Assembly: GCA_010093485.1 (NCBI GenBank)
Contig: MU001496.1
Location: forward strand, 1,741,666 to 1,805,665
Reading direction: 5' to 3'
Length of the DNA: 64,000 nucleotides
DNA from: Karstenula rhodostoma CBS 690.94
Taxonomy: Eukaryota > Ascomycota > Dothideomycetes > Pleosporales > Didymosphaeriaceae
In this document: positions 1-11,233 of the stretch, piece after piece
Layout: every line of letters begins with the position of its first letter
How positions within the stretch are numbered: the first letter of the stretch is position 1
Position numbers and translations under genes: made by a program
Notes under the pieces: model-generated
The model's input: only the letters and a program-made list of their open reading frames with translations
Told to the model about the DNA's origin: nothing
Databases searched by the model: none

Positions 1-840
1 ACTATAGAAATAAAAGATATAGATAATATTTTATAAATATAAAATATTTTAAAGAATATTAAAGTAGATAAAAGAGATAGTATAAAACTATTAAAAGTAT
101 TATTAAAGTTAAGTATTATAATAGTATTATAGTAAAAGGATAGATAAAGGATAAAATTAAATTAAATTAAAAAGAAGATTTTAAGTTTTTAAAGTATTAG
201 TTAATATTAGGCTAAACTAATACTTAAAGAAGGATTATATATTAAGTAAATATTTAAAAATATATAGTTAAGTTTAATATTTTATAACTAGAGTAGTTAT
301 AGATAATATATTAGTTATATTAGTATTTAAAGAAATATTATTATATTATATTTTAAAAACTAATTAGAATATATAAAATACCTTTTTTTAGCTAATAAAA
401 AGTCTAAAATCCTCTATTCTAATTAGGTAATATATAGCTCTAAGGTTTAGCTAGCTATATAGAAGCTCTACTATAATAGTTTACTTCTTTACTTTATTTA
501 TTATAAATAAAAAAGTTTATTAGTTATAGAGTTATTAATTAATATTTAAAATAAACTAGTTTTTTTTACTAAGTTACTAGTTTTTATTTATTCTAGTTCT
601 TTAAATATATTATAAAACTATATTTTTTATATTTTTAATATAATAAAACTTTATATTTTAGGTTAAGGTAGAATTCCTATATAAGTTACTAGTATAACTA
701 ACCTATTATATTATTATATAGTAGTAAGGCCTTTAAAGCTTTAAATTTATAAATTTTTTATTTTTTTTTATTTACTAAGCTACTTACTAATATATTATTA
801 ATTTATATAAATATATATAGGCTATAGATATATATATATA
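1..840. repeat. AT-rich RIP-like repeat debris
   Basis: This block is made almost only of A and T. TpA steps are everywhere, CpG is almost absent, and no reading frame is usable. In Pezizomycotina this composition is the usual result of repeat-induced point mutation of an old transposon. The left edge is outside the window, so the element type and its ends cannot be judged. It ends in a TATATA/CACACA run at about 825-850, next to a GC-rich inverted repeat. RIP is an inference from composition; a dinucleotide-index calculation was not run. Confidence 0.75.
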
Positions 841-862
841 CACACACAAAAATATAGGGCTG

Positions 863-943
863 GCTGGTGCGCACTGGGCGCCTAGGGCGCTCAATCATGC
901 GCGAGCGTGCGCAGGACTGCGCTGGCCGCCCATGCGCACCAGC
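863..943. repeat. GC-rich inverted repeat (stem-loop capable)
   Basis: The left arm at 863-880 (GCTGGTGCGCACTGGGCG) pairs with the right arm at 927-943 (CGCCCATGCGCACCAGC) with only a one-base bulge or mismatch. The loop of about 46 bp is itself GC-rich. This GC island sits between AT-rich debris on both sides, so it may be a terminal or subterminal part of a DNA transposon, or a small palindromic element. No matching partner was seen elsewhere in the window. Confidence 0.6.
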
Positions 944-966
944 GAGGTGAAAACTTTTCGTGATGT

Positions 967-993
967 ATAGGTGCTCGTTAGGAGGGCACCTAT
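967..993. repeat. Short perfect hairpin
   Basis: ATAGGTGC at 967-974 pairs exactly with GCACCTAT at 986-993 around an 11-bp loop. It lies just after the GC-rich inverted repeat and may belong to the same element end. No function is assigned. Confidence 0.4.
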
Positions 994-999
994 AAAGAG

Positions 1000-1680
1000 G
1001 AAGGAATATTAAGGTAATTAGTAAAGTAAGTTATATATAACTATAGCTCTAGGATTATTATCGCCTTAACTATCTTAATACTACTTAACTACTATAGAAT
1101 AGAATAGATTTAAGGGCTAATAGAGCGAGATAAGTTATAGATGTAGTATATAAATTAAGGAAGCGCTGCGGTCTCTCACTCATCATTTAACAGAGATAGT
1201 GGGTTGGGGATTAGAGTACTAACACTATATCGTGTCTCAAGCCCTGTACCACTACCCTTCCCTGCTCTTACAGGGAACATTAGAAAAAGGAAAGATTATA
1301 ACACATAGCGTCTCGCGGTCGGGATGTTCAGACTAAGATATAAGTAAAAGCAATATCATCCCCTATATAGGCGCCGCTAGTTCCAGAGAGGCTAGAGAGA
1401 TAAGACAAGATAAAAAGATACATAAAGTAGGCAAGAAAAGCTAACTAGGTTATATAAGCAAGGCTATTCACTTTAGGATCAGGAGGCTGTTGGGCTGGTA
1501 ACCCGGGGGGCCGGCTCTGTAGAGGAGCGGCGCGTTGCTTGAAGTTTGGGCGACGATTGCGTATTCACTTTAGGTACAAGTAACTCTAAAACCGACGAGA
1601 GATAACTCACAAAAACAGACTTAAAGGTTCCCTGAAATAGTGCTATCTAGTCCTGCCGCTTATTTCTGTGTCCTGAATTG
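1000..1680. repeat. Mixed-composition repeat remnant with an 84-bp GC-rich insert
   Basis: This stretch is partly AT-shifted and holds no gene. At 1465-1477 and again at 1562-1574 the same 13 bases occur (TATTCACTTTAGG). They flank 84 bp of much more GC-rich sequence. That arrangement resembles a short insertion with its target duplication, or a tandem duplication. The rest reads as old transposon sequence, and no terminal repeats could be paired. Confidence 0.45.
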
Positions 1681-1687
1681 CAACACT

Positions 1688-2616
1688 TTATTCGAGCCGA
1701 AGAGGATGAGCCTCCAAGTACTCCTCCAAAGTGGATAGTTTACCGCGGGCATTGTTCGCGGACCAAGCAACCAAATTCTCGGTATTGGGGCCAAAGTACT
1801 CAGTTTCATCCAGGAACGTGATCATTTCCATAAACATATCAACCACGCTATCCGGCAACTTCAACCTCTTCCTGAACTCGTCAGGCGAAATATGCTTGTA
1901 TGTTATATCTTTTCCAGTAGCCTTCGACACGATAGCAATCATTTCCTGCAAGCTGTACAACTTGGTAGCGTCGCACAACGTCTTGCCATCGAATTTGTCC
2001 GGCTCGGCCAAAATCGCGCCGACAAACTTTCCCGTATCTCTGACAGAATTCACTAAATGCCATTGGATATTCGGAGAGACGTGAAGGGCCACAGCCTATG
2101 TACCATCCTCTTCCTTCCGTGGAGTCAAGTAGGAGTACGACTCAAAATTCTCCACGAATGATCCGAGCGAGCAGAAAGCACTCGGGACGGGAAGTCCCCA
2201 AATATACTGCTCGGCTTTCGCCTTGATATCGAAGCCGGTGACCTTTACGTACTTGCCACCAGAGAGTTCGTAAATTGACGGTAGTGCTGAAGATGATATT
2301 TGGCCTCTTTCTCAAGGGCGATGTCAGCCATAGTTTTCACAGTGTCATACTCGACATCGGGACTGAGGAAAGATGCAGTCATGATGAATACAGCATGCAC
2401 ACCGGTCAAAGCTGTCTCCACGGACGGTCGGTTGAGTATGGCGCCATGGACGACTTCGACTTTGTCTTGTAATAGTTTCGCCTTCGCTGAAGTGAAATCC
2501 CGTGTTATAGCACGGATCTTGTACTGCCGGGAGAGCTCAGAGTCGTTGAGTACATGGTCTATAATCGAAATTTCTTGCTTGCCGGTGGCGCCAAAGATGG
2601 CAAGAATCTTAAACAT
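1688..2616 (-). pseudogene. NmrA-like NAD(P)-binding protein, frameshifted and stopped
   Basis: The start at 2616 reads MFKILAIFGATGKQ, with the GATGKQG-like NAD(P)-binding turn of the NmrA-like atypical short-chain dehydrogenase family. The next ~110 codons follow the family pattern (RAITRD, then VVHGAILNRPSVETAL). The frame then breaks near 2275-2290. The conserved ELSGGKY...KAEQYI segment continues in another frame. A TAG stop at 2096-2098 interrupts that frame before the C-terminal part, which runs to 1688. The original length would have been about 310 aa, usual for the family. I see no splice sites that repair both lesions, so I call it a pseudogene. It lies next to RIP-like debris. NmrA-like proteins are usually NADP-sensing regulators or reductases; no specific substrate is assigned. 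Confidence 0.75.
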
Positions 2617-3119
2617 GTTTTGAGTAGTTGCCAGGTAGCGTTCGGGGAATGTGGTTAACAAGAATGAAACGAAAGAAGCGGGACTCGACACTCTACATAC
2701 TTTTCAATCAATGGAAAAAAGCCAGAGGAATTCGTAAGAACTTCTGTGAAGTGTTACCTCCAAACTTGCCGGTGTGCGTTACTGGCAGAGTCCTCACGAA
2801 TGCGGCTTAGCGTGGCAACGATAAGACAATGTAAGGAAGTATTTGATTATCATCTTAAAATCGATATCTCGTAAAGATATTGGTCAGTTTAGATTACGTT
2901 CCATTCTTAGTGGTGGGTCTTATCATCCCAGACAGTGAACCTGCCAACGATGACGACGCTTGATTAAGTTGAAAAGTCCAAAGGCTTCGTCTATCCTGTT
3001 AAACATGCTCTTCTTCACATTTGAACATCTGTACGGGTATGACTGAAGGATTGTTGAGGGTACTCATGGTGTCTCGCTGTCGTGGTGCCTGTTGTGAGGT
3101 GATTTAACGTAGATTCACC

Positions 3120-3262
3120 GTGTTCGCTGGTAAGTTCGTACTCGCGGCCTTCGATCTCGACACCCAGTCGGCCAGTCATCACTTGGATGTACTCTTCTTG
3201 ATAGCTGTGGAAGTGCAAGGGCAGTTTCTTGGCAGTGGAAAGCTTGACAAGTTAAGGGTGTG
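3120..3262 (-). pseudogene. Cupin-domain fragment
   Basis: On the minus strand a short stretch reads LPLHFHSYQEEYIQVMTG followed by RLGVEIEGREYEL. This matches the first conserved cupin motif (HxH, then E about six residues later, then the G-rich turn). The frame loses resemblance on both sides and no start codon or second cupin motif is visible. I read it as the remains of a small fungal cupin protein (type unknown) in decayed DNA next to the broken NmrA-like gene. Confidence 0.5.
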
Positions 3263-3649
3263 TTAGGTGGAAGGTTACGGCGAATAAAAGGAGCGGGGGA
3301 GGATAGGGAGGGTGGGTGATGGTGCGTTACGGTTATCATACCTTCGAAGCTGGATTGGTGGTGTTAGTGATCTGGGTTATGTTCTCCCGTTCTGAGTAGG
3401 CGAAATCCCACGCATTTCCGCGACACAAAGGAGTACAGGACAATCGTCCACAGCATGGTCGACGATTGAAGGAAAGGCCCATATGAAGACATTTGATGGC
3501 GAATCAGATACGTGAATATGGACAATTACGCGTTGATCACGAGTTCCGGATCATACGATATAGCCCCTCCCTAGCACTTTCGTACGACTTGGAAGTACAC
3601 ATGGCTTTATGACCGATTCAGACTACATCATTCTAAGTTCGAACAGCTC

Positions 3650-6130
3650 GTCTCGGATGACCTGAATCCAAGCAAGTCATTAGAGCCCGCTGCTCCCTCT
3701 CTTTCTCTGCACACTTTGCATAGCGGACTCGCAGTGCTAAAACAATGAGTGATCTCGCCCATGTGGCCTTCCACTGTACCTCTCTAAAAATAGTTCCTCC
3801 TCAAGTACATGTTGTTATGCGCTTTCCCAACATGAGATACATTCATGTTGCATTCTAGTACTGATGATGATCATTAGCCTCAAGCTACACCATAAAGGTC
3901 AAACACCCCAACGTGAACGTTTCAGCAGACTTGTATGCTATAGAAGCTCATCTTTCCGCGCCTTTAATCTTCAAACTTGCACTCAGGGAAAGACTTGGTT
4001 TGCGTAACATTAAAACAGACACAAAGGCTTGCTTGCCTCGTTGCTGGCTCAAAAAGGGAGGTCGACAAGCACGATGGACGCTGCATTCGTGAGGCCAGGG
4101 CACATCCACGTTCCAGCTGCAAGGCATTGAAGATCAACATCATTCCGAGATGATGCCAAGAAGATCGAGAAGCAGTAACGCACCAACGGCACATCAGCGA
4201 AGAGTGATGGGACTAGTGAAGTACGACATACAAATCCCACCCCTTCCTATCTCTTCTCTCCACACTTCTGCACATTGAAAATCGCCAAAATTGTCGCGCA
4301 CAGCGATTATGTGTGTGCTGGTGGGACTAAAAAAGAACTGCAAGAAATATACATGGGCGCTCGCTGGCACCAAAAGAAGGATCTAACACGTGATGGACCC
4401 TACAGGTTCCAGAAACTCGTTATTTGTGGCTTGTAGGCATATATTGATGTCCATCACCCATAATACATGATGATTGTATTACCAGAGAAGTCCCCGAGTA
4501 CCCAACTAGTTAGCTAGGTCGAAGTATAAAACCACTCCTTCTGCTTCTTTTGCTTCTCTTCTTCACACTTGTACAATATTTGTGAAACACCAGACAACAG
4601 AACGAATACAGTGACGTTTGCGTGCGTTGGGACTGAAAAAACGAGTACCCCGACTTCATGTGCGTCTTCGTCCGCGATAAAACAATACGATGACCAACAC
4701 ATGGCCACTGGGACTTTAAGAAGCTTATTACATACGTCTAACGATGAGGAACGCTGCTATTCATCACCACACGGAAGTGATGAAGGTTTACCTTCCCACT
4801 TGCGCAAGCCTTGCTGACGGAGCTTTAGAACGAGTCTAGACGGAAAAGGAAGTATAAAACCCACCTCCTTTCTCACCTCTTCTCTTCACCCTTTCACGCC
4901 TTTTTATGTGACGCTAAAACTGCCACTGCAGTCTACAGTGTGTGTCGGTCTCGGCTCTACAAGACATACCATCAAAATCCATGGGCCTCGCTGCCAGCAC
5001 TTAAAACTGAAACCGTCCAATTTCATGTTTGCGGTGATTCCGGGGCCTACACACCTATCGCCGCATCACCAACTACGCATAACGGATACGTCGCCATCGC
5101 CTTTGCGCATGGTCAAGTCACAGCGTCCGAAACGAGATCGGAGAAGCAGGAGCTATAAAACCTCGCTCCTTCCCCTCACTTTACTATCCACACTACCACT
5201 CTTCTTACAGCGCACTAAAAAAAGGCCATGGAAAACCCGATGGTCTGCCCTTGCCGGCTCTAAAAAGCTAGGCGGAATCCATGACATGTGCGTGCGCCGC
5301 TGGCTCTAAAAGAAGACATCACATATGCATGCGCGTCCTCTGCCGGCGTTCGAAATACAAATTTCCAACTATCCATGCGGCCCGCCAGTATCAGACGCAT
5401 CGTCGCCCACTGTACGTGTCTGACCAGCTGCGAACGCACACTGCCTATTTCCCGCTCCAACATGATGATCCCCGCCCCTCCCATAATCCGCGGGGGGGTA
5501 TCTATATGACCCACCTCCCCCTCTCCCACTTTACTCTCCACACCCCCACAGCTATTCTCTAGCACCAAAAAAACTCTCTATACAATTCAATGTCCGTCCT
5601 CCCTGGCCCCAAAGCATCCTCAGCGCCCTCCCCCGTCCGAAAACCCCCAGTTCCAACACGTGCATATGGATGTACGGCTTTTCCCTCTCTAAAACCTCAC
5701 TTCGACCGATGCATGTGCATCCTTACCCTCCTAAAAGCACTCATCTACTTGATCATAGGCTGCCGCGGTTTGCAAAGCACACTGTCCACCCTTGGTAGTA
5801 TGGTGATCATCATCACCACCACCACCACCACTGCCGTTTTCCCGAACCGCCCTTCTGCCCCTGCCCCTGCCCCTCACGACCTTGAGGTATAAAAACCCCT
5901 TCCTCCCCCTTCTTACCTTCTTACTCCACCCCGCGTTCTACAGACAAAAAACCACACAAAGGAGACACCATATTCCCTGCACCCTCTAAAACCCGCACAG
6001 AACGACCCCATGCGCGGTCTCCTCTAAACCCCGTATCCAAGCGAACATATCCACCGCCGTGGAATATCGAGCCAGAATCCACACGCTGAACCACTCATGT
6101 CTCTGGCACCTAAAATCTCCACTTTACAGG
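3650..6130 (+). repeat. Decayed repeat array 1 (TATAAAA / CT-rich / CTAAAA units)
   Basis: There is no credible coding sequence here. A pattern recurs: TATAAAA at 4525, 4853, 5154 and 5888, followed by a CT-rich stretch with CACAC-like bases, then a C(N)CTAAAA motif about 60 bp downstream. The CTAAAA motifs repeat at short steps: 5215, 5260 and 5306 (45-46 bp, each ending in a CCGGCT-like or CTGGCT-like segment), 5689 and 5731, and 4327 with a variant at 4370. The units have drifted far from one another. The order of elements resembles fungal core promoters (TATA, pyrimidine stretch, CA start), but transcription is not shown. The same family appears inverted at 31.7-42.5 kb. Confidence 0.65.
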
Positions 6131-6408
6131 CGTCGCGAAGACGAGCAGCACAAACACACCTGTCATCTCACGCATAGCCTCGACGTCTCTGGTATAGAAA
6201 ACCATTCATTTTGTCATGACCTTGAGGTACAGCCGCTATTCCTTTTCTCGCTTAGGCGCAGACTACTGCAAATCGAATCCGCGGTCTGGATATGTTGTAT
6301 ACCCAAGTTTCCGCCGGGACCCTGGGGCCTGGAAAAGCCTACGCATGTCTTTGCGAACGCCGACGTCCAACCCATACGGGATGTCTGCGCTTACGCCGCC
6401 ACGACCCT

Positions 6409-8080
6409 TCACTCCTCATCTCCGTTCTGCACTTGATCCTCCGGTTCCACAGCCCAGAAGATGAACGGGCCTCCATACTCATTATCCAAGTCGACAACCT
6501 CGTCGTCCTACAGAACTGTCAGCGTCCACTCTCCATACCTCCATCTCACACTGTCCTGCACTCACCGAAGAAGCAAACCACCACCTCCCCAAGATGATCT
6601 TCCCACCGGGCAGCACAACCCCCTCGTACGCCCAGAGGTTATCGCGGTTGACGAACTCGAGGTCATCTTCGAAGTGCTTCATGAAGGTAATCCGCTGCCA
6701 ACCAGGGATGTCAGCTTGGGGCGGGAGCGCGTTGAGCCAGCCGGAAGCGTAGAAGAGGTCCTCGAGATCTTCGCCGTGGCCGTCGAAGCGGATCGATGAG
6801 GGCTCGTTGGACGCGGCGGGGGTGGATTTCTTGCTGTGTCTGCGAGGTTGCGTGGTCAGCGATTGGCGTCGAAAGTGTGTTGCAGTATGATGCATGATAC
6901 GAGAAAGGTGGGCCACATACTGTGCGCGCGCCTGCGCCGGCTCCGACTCGCGAAGCGAATGGAGGTGGTCTTCGAAGATGGCGGGCCAATGCAGTGCGCT
7001 CGCATCCTTCGGGAAGTCGAGGTAGAGAGACTGAGCATACATATTAGCCAGAGCCATGCCAGTGATGCATGTATACTGACCTGGATATTTCCCTCGTCAA
7101 TATTCAGGTCAGTGAATATGTGGTCTGTGTGGATGTCCAAACGAACCAACTTCCTGAAGCGCGTGAGGTCTTTGTGCTCGAGGAAGGCATATGTGCCCTT
7201 CCAGTAATTACCCAGCGGATAGCTGCCTGACTTCAACGGTCCCTCCCACACTGACGGCCTCTGCGACTCGTCGAGCTCCTGCATCGCGTCGTGGAGGTCG
7301 GACGCCTGCGAGTCAGTCATGTAGTACCTGAAGAAATTCAGACACTGGAGGATCCATTCCATGTTGACGATGTTCTTCTCGGGACCGAGGTACAGCGGGG
7401 TCTCATTTGTAGCGGCATAGACGGCCCTCTGCGTGTCATCAATCGCAAACCAGCTGCCCGGATGGATGGCTTGGTCAAAGAGGAAGTGCGTGGCCATGAG
7501 ACGGACAGCTGCAAGAGACACGCTGACGGATACGGGCTCATCCTTGCTCGGAGGCGGAGGGCGACGGCCACCCAAGAGGAGCCTGGACTCCAAGACGAAC
7601 TGCTTCAGACGCAACATGTTCTCGCAACGGGGACGGTTCCCATCGGACTGGGCACTACCCGCGAACGACTCGTTGATCAGATCAGTCACGATCTTCACAA
7701 TGGCCTTCTCCGTGAGAGTATAGCCACGCACGAACTGGTACTTAGGGTGCGTCTTCATGTTGACGAAACGCCTCAGCATACTCCATCGCTCCTTGTAGAG
7801 ACGGCACAACTGCTCGTTGGTTTTGTTCGGCGGCCGGGCGAAGTCCTCGCAGAACTTGGCCCTCCAGAAAGACAAATTGTCACCGACGATGGCATCAGAA
7901 GTGCCCCTGCAGATAGCGTTGAAGGTGGCAATGTCCTTGTGGTCAGAGAGGCAGTGTGCAATCGTTTTGTTCAACTGCGAGCCGTCAGTGCTGCTGTGCT
8001 GCCTGGGTATCGGTTTGGCAACGTACTTCGATTGACAGGCGGTTGAAAGCCACCTCACCCGACGGTAGGTTTCGATCCAT
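6409..8080 (-). CDS. F-box domain protein (503 aa, 4 exons)
   Basis: Exons on the minus strand: 8080-8027, 7974-7081, 7030-6566, 6507-6409. Introns of 52, 50 and 58 bp all join in phase 0 with GT...AG ends. The N-terminus reads as an F-box: LSIELNKTIAHCLSD, then DIATFNAICRGT. The C-terminus has a conserved fungal signature, LPGGKIILGRWW, and ends GPFIFWAVEPED. F-box proteins are substrate adaptors of SCF ubiquitin ligases and bind Skp1 through the F-box. The C-terminal module is shared by a group of filamentous-fungal F-box proteins; its target is not known to me. A proline/serine-rich linker lies near residue 370. The start at 8080 is chosen because its 18-codon exon joins the F-box in frame through a GTACGT donor and CTGAC branch point. 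Confidence 0.8.
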
Positions 8081-8746
8081 GGTTGAAGCGGATACGGTTG
8101 CGTTAAGCACGACGGAAGTGCTACGCAGAGTTCGTCGAAAGCTCAGCAAGTCTTTGCAAGAAACCGATCGCGCGGATGCGACCTCAAAGAGCGTAGCGTT
8201 CTCGACGGTCGAGAACCAACTCTTATCCCACGAACTGACAGCGCTCGTGGTAAAAAAATTTCAGGGTCAGAGGTGAGAGATTGAGCAAACGAGCTATCCA
8301 AACGACCTGTTGCTGGTGAGACGCCCGCCTAAATAAGAGCAAACGGAGGGTGGGGCAGTGAGAGGCGCGTCCTCGCGTTCCATTCACTTCCATCGCGTAC
8401 CTGCGAGTTCTATCATCAGAGGCAAGACTTCTGAGAGCATGATGTGCATTCATCGGGTCTGGTACAGCGGGATGAAGAATTTGGTGGTGCGGGCGGTCAG
8501 GAGGGAAGGAAGGAGGCAAGGTAAACAACGTGGTGGACGTCAGTACTTGCCCCAGCCAAGTCACGCATCGTGTATGTATAAACTTCCAATACGTGATGTA
8601 TTATACGATGGAAGCCTGACGCCCTCGTAGCCCTTGTAAAACCTTATCCCATGTGAAAAATACCATTCCAGTTTCCTATATTAAAACAGTCCACCCACAA
8701 CAACCACCTCACAAAAGCGAAGGCTTGAAAGATCGTTACTCACCCC
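8081..8746. other. Intergenic: F-box promoter and 3' region of the dehydrogenase gene
   Basis: Two minus-strand genes are separated by about 670 bp. The part next to 8080 should hold the F-box promoter and leader; the part next to 8747 is the 3' end of the neighbour. A GTGAGT donor-like site follows the stop of that neighbour within a few bases and could start an intron in the 3' untranslated region. No ORF or repeat of note. Confidence 0.5.
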
Positions 8747-10359
8747 TCAGACCACCACCGCCAAAACCGCCGCCCCCACTACCGCAAACAACCCCACATC
8801 CACCCTTCCCACGGTCGCCGCACCGGGACTACTCGTCTCCGGCGGCGCACTCTCCGTCACACTCGGCGGCAGCCCACTGCTGGGACTCGCATCCTCGGCA
8901 CTGCTCCCATCTTCCCTGGTCACGACCCAAATCTCGCCCGTAGCATCACTGCTCATGAACAGGCGGCCCTCGGAGTCCCACGCCAGACCGACGGGGCGGA
9001 CGCACTCGTCGGGGCACTTGGAGAGGTCAGAGTTAGAGAAGATGTCGATGGTGGAGGAGTTGCTGGTGGCGTTTGCGACGGGGGCGCCCGCGCCGTCGAA
9101 GGCGATGTAGGAGAGTTTGTAGCCGATGGGCTCGTCGCGGTTCCTGTGCTGTGTTAGCATCGAGGTTGGGAACAAGCGTCTGGTGCAGACGTACCACGAG
9201 CCGTGGAACGTGACCCAAGCAGCTGTGCCGTTCGGATTGAACTTGATGTCGAGAGGCGCCTGGTGAGCCTGGAAGGTCAGGCGAGGGGGGATTCGGTCGT
9301 CCCTGCAGAAGGTGTCGTTGAGCGAGGAGTTCTGCTCGCCGATCGCAACCTGCGTTCCTACTTGGACGCCCTCGTTGTCGGGGATTTCGTCGACGTTCCA
9401 CGCAGCAAAGCACGTCGGGTAGCCGTAGTTGCCGCCCTGCTCGTCGGTCTGCGTGCCGTTGAGATAGCCGTGGAAGTTCAGCTCCTCGCCAGGATTGTTC
9501 TGGTGGATGCTCTCGCCGGATCGGTTGAAGTTGTCGACGCTGTTTTCGACGGAGTAGATGGCGCCTGTCACGGGCTCTTCCGCCACGCCGACTGAGTTGC
9601 GAAGACCCCAGCCAAGGATTAGACCGTCATCGGGAAAGCTATACGATGATGAGTCGGTAAGGTTGGTGAGATTGAAGGCTTTGATCGTAGACACGCCAGT
9701 GCTCCTGTTCTGGGTGGTCTCATCAATATTTTCCAGGCTGCCGCGACTGACGAGGATCAGTCCCGGTACTGTACGGGACAAGAGCAGAGTCCGGGATGGA
9801 TGTCCCGCGGTCGAGCCAAACCCTCCGATGATTTCTCGCGGCCCAGACGTGTTGCGGCCCTGGCTAGCATCGTAGTCCCACGCATAGACGGCACTGCTCG
9901 AGGAAGCGTAGAGCGTCTTTCCGTCTTCTGAAAGCTCGAGTCCGTGGTTCAACTAGATCACATCAGACCCATCCAGGCTCAAAAGCATACCAACAACCCA
10001 TCCAGAACGGCCAAAAGTAATTGATATATACCACGACTCACCGTCTTATCCTCAACAACCACCTCCCTATCCCCCTCCCCCCTCGCACACCCACCCTCCC
10101 CCTTCCCAAACGAAATCCTCGATATCCCCTTCTTCCCCTCCACAACCAACAACCCGCCCTCGCTATCAAAGACAATCGCCCTCGGCCCATCAAGTCCATT
10201 CGCCACCACCTCAGCGCGCCACCCGCTCGCAACGCTGGGCGCCGCATTCTTCGGCGCAATGCTCGACGCGCACGCCGACGCGCTGGCCGTCGAGCTCTGC
10301 GCGCGGACGGCCACGCCCAGCGCAATGTATGCGAGGGCTAGAAGTCGGGATGTTGCCAT
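8747..10359 (-). CDS. Secreted, GPI-anchored sorbosone/glucose dehydrogenase family protein (490 aa)
   Basis: Exons on the minus strand: 10359-10042, 9952-9195, 9143-8747. Introns are 89 bp (phase 0) and 51 bp (splitting the Trp codon of HGSWNRDEP). An N-terminal signal peptide of about 20 residues ends VRAQ. The body has the six-bladed quinoprotein fold pattern of soluble glucose/sorbosone dehydrogenases: GLDGPRAIVFDSEGGLLVVE, LNHGLELSEDGKTLYAS, GLRNSVGVA, and the conserved FHGSWNRDEPIGYKL block. The C-terminus is Ser/Pro-rich and ends in a hydrophobic tail (VGLFAVVGAAVLAVVV) typical of GPI addition. It probably oxidises sugars at the cell surface with PQQ as cofactor, as in the AA12 family; substrate and cofactor are inferred from family. 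Several NxT/S sites fit secretion. Confidence 0.85.
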
Positions 10360-10530
10360 GGTGGTACGGCAGGTGGGCGGTCGCGGGCGAGGACGCGCGC
10401 TTGGGCAAATGGGTGCTGGGGGATCTGCCGCGGGGAACGGGATGCGGTTAATCTATGTTATGCAGGTGGGTTTCGTTGCGGGCGGATTGACAAATCCCTG
10501 CGCTGGTCGCCAGCAAGCAAATGAACTACG

Positions 10531-10565
10531 TTGCGTTGCGTTGCGTTGCGTTGCGTTGCGTTGCG
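10531..10565. repeat. (TTGCG)7 microsatellite
   Basis: Seven exact copies of TTGCG lie about 170 bp upstream of the dehydrogenase start and are followed by three to four CAGTG-like copies. Confidence 0.9.
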
Positions 10566-11185
10566 TCGTGCAGTGCAGTGCAGTGCCGTGCTTCGAGCGT
10601 CCGAGAAGCGGATACGCAGACGAAAGACACAACACAGCCTCCCCCGCAGCGCCCCCAGCATCCTCTTCACCCATCACAAGCTCCATTCCTTGGCCCGTCG
10701 TCACCAGTCTCGGCGGCGCAGCGTGGAGATGCCCGGCTCCCCCGCGTATGCCAGACAACGCTACCATCTAGAGCTGCGCTTCGGCACGTTTCGTTCGTTT
10801 CACCACGCTGCACCGCCAGCCCCCCGCACGCACCGTGAACCGTGACTGCCCACCCTTCAGGCCAGCGGATCTGGACTCTGTAGATTGTCGAAGCGCAGCT
10901 CAGATGTACGATGGCATTAGCTTAGCGACGCAGTAGTTCGTGCATCCATCGTGCATGCATGCATGCAAGCAAGCAAGCAAACTCCTTAGCCCTATCCATA
11001 GCCACGGGGAGTTTTTCATCCCGAGGCAAAACCCTCACATGCCCGGTGCCTACATTCACCGTGCCAGCGGCTTGTCGCTTTGCTTACATACAGCCTCCCA
11101 TACGGTGGTGGGTTCCCTTCGCTTCGCATCGCATCGCTTCGCATCGCGGCTCCCGGCTGAAGGAAGCCGGCCGCGCATCCCCCAC

Positions 11186-11233
11186 CCCATCCCATCCCAT
11201 TTCATCCCATCCCATCCCATCCCATCCCATCCC
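11186..11233. repeat. (CCCAT)n microsatellite
   Basis: About nine CCCAT copies with one TTCAT interruption, in the intergenic region downstream of the serine-rich gene. Confidence 0.85.

Noticed and set aside
6840..6900. Possible 61-bp intron in the F-box gene (GTATCA...GCAG)
   Set aside because: Removing it breaks the frame into the conserved C-terminal block. The unspliced reading keeps the frame, so I left it as a coding linker.
7291..8046. 251-codon plus-strand frame
   Set aside because: Antisense to the F-box gene, whose exons give a coherent protein with known motifs.
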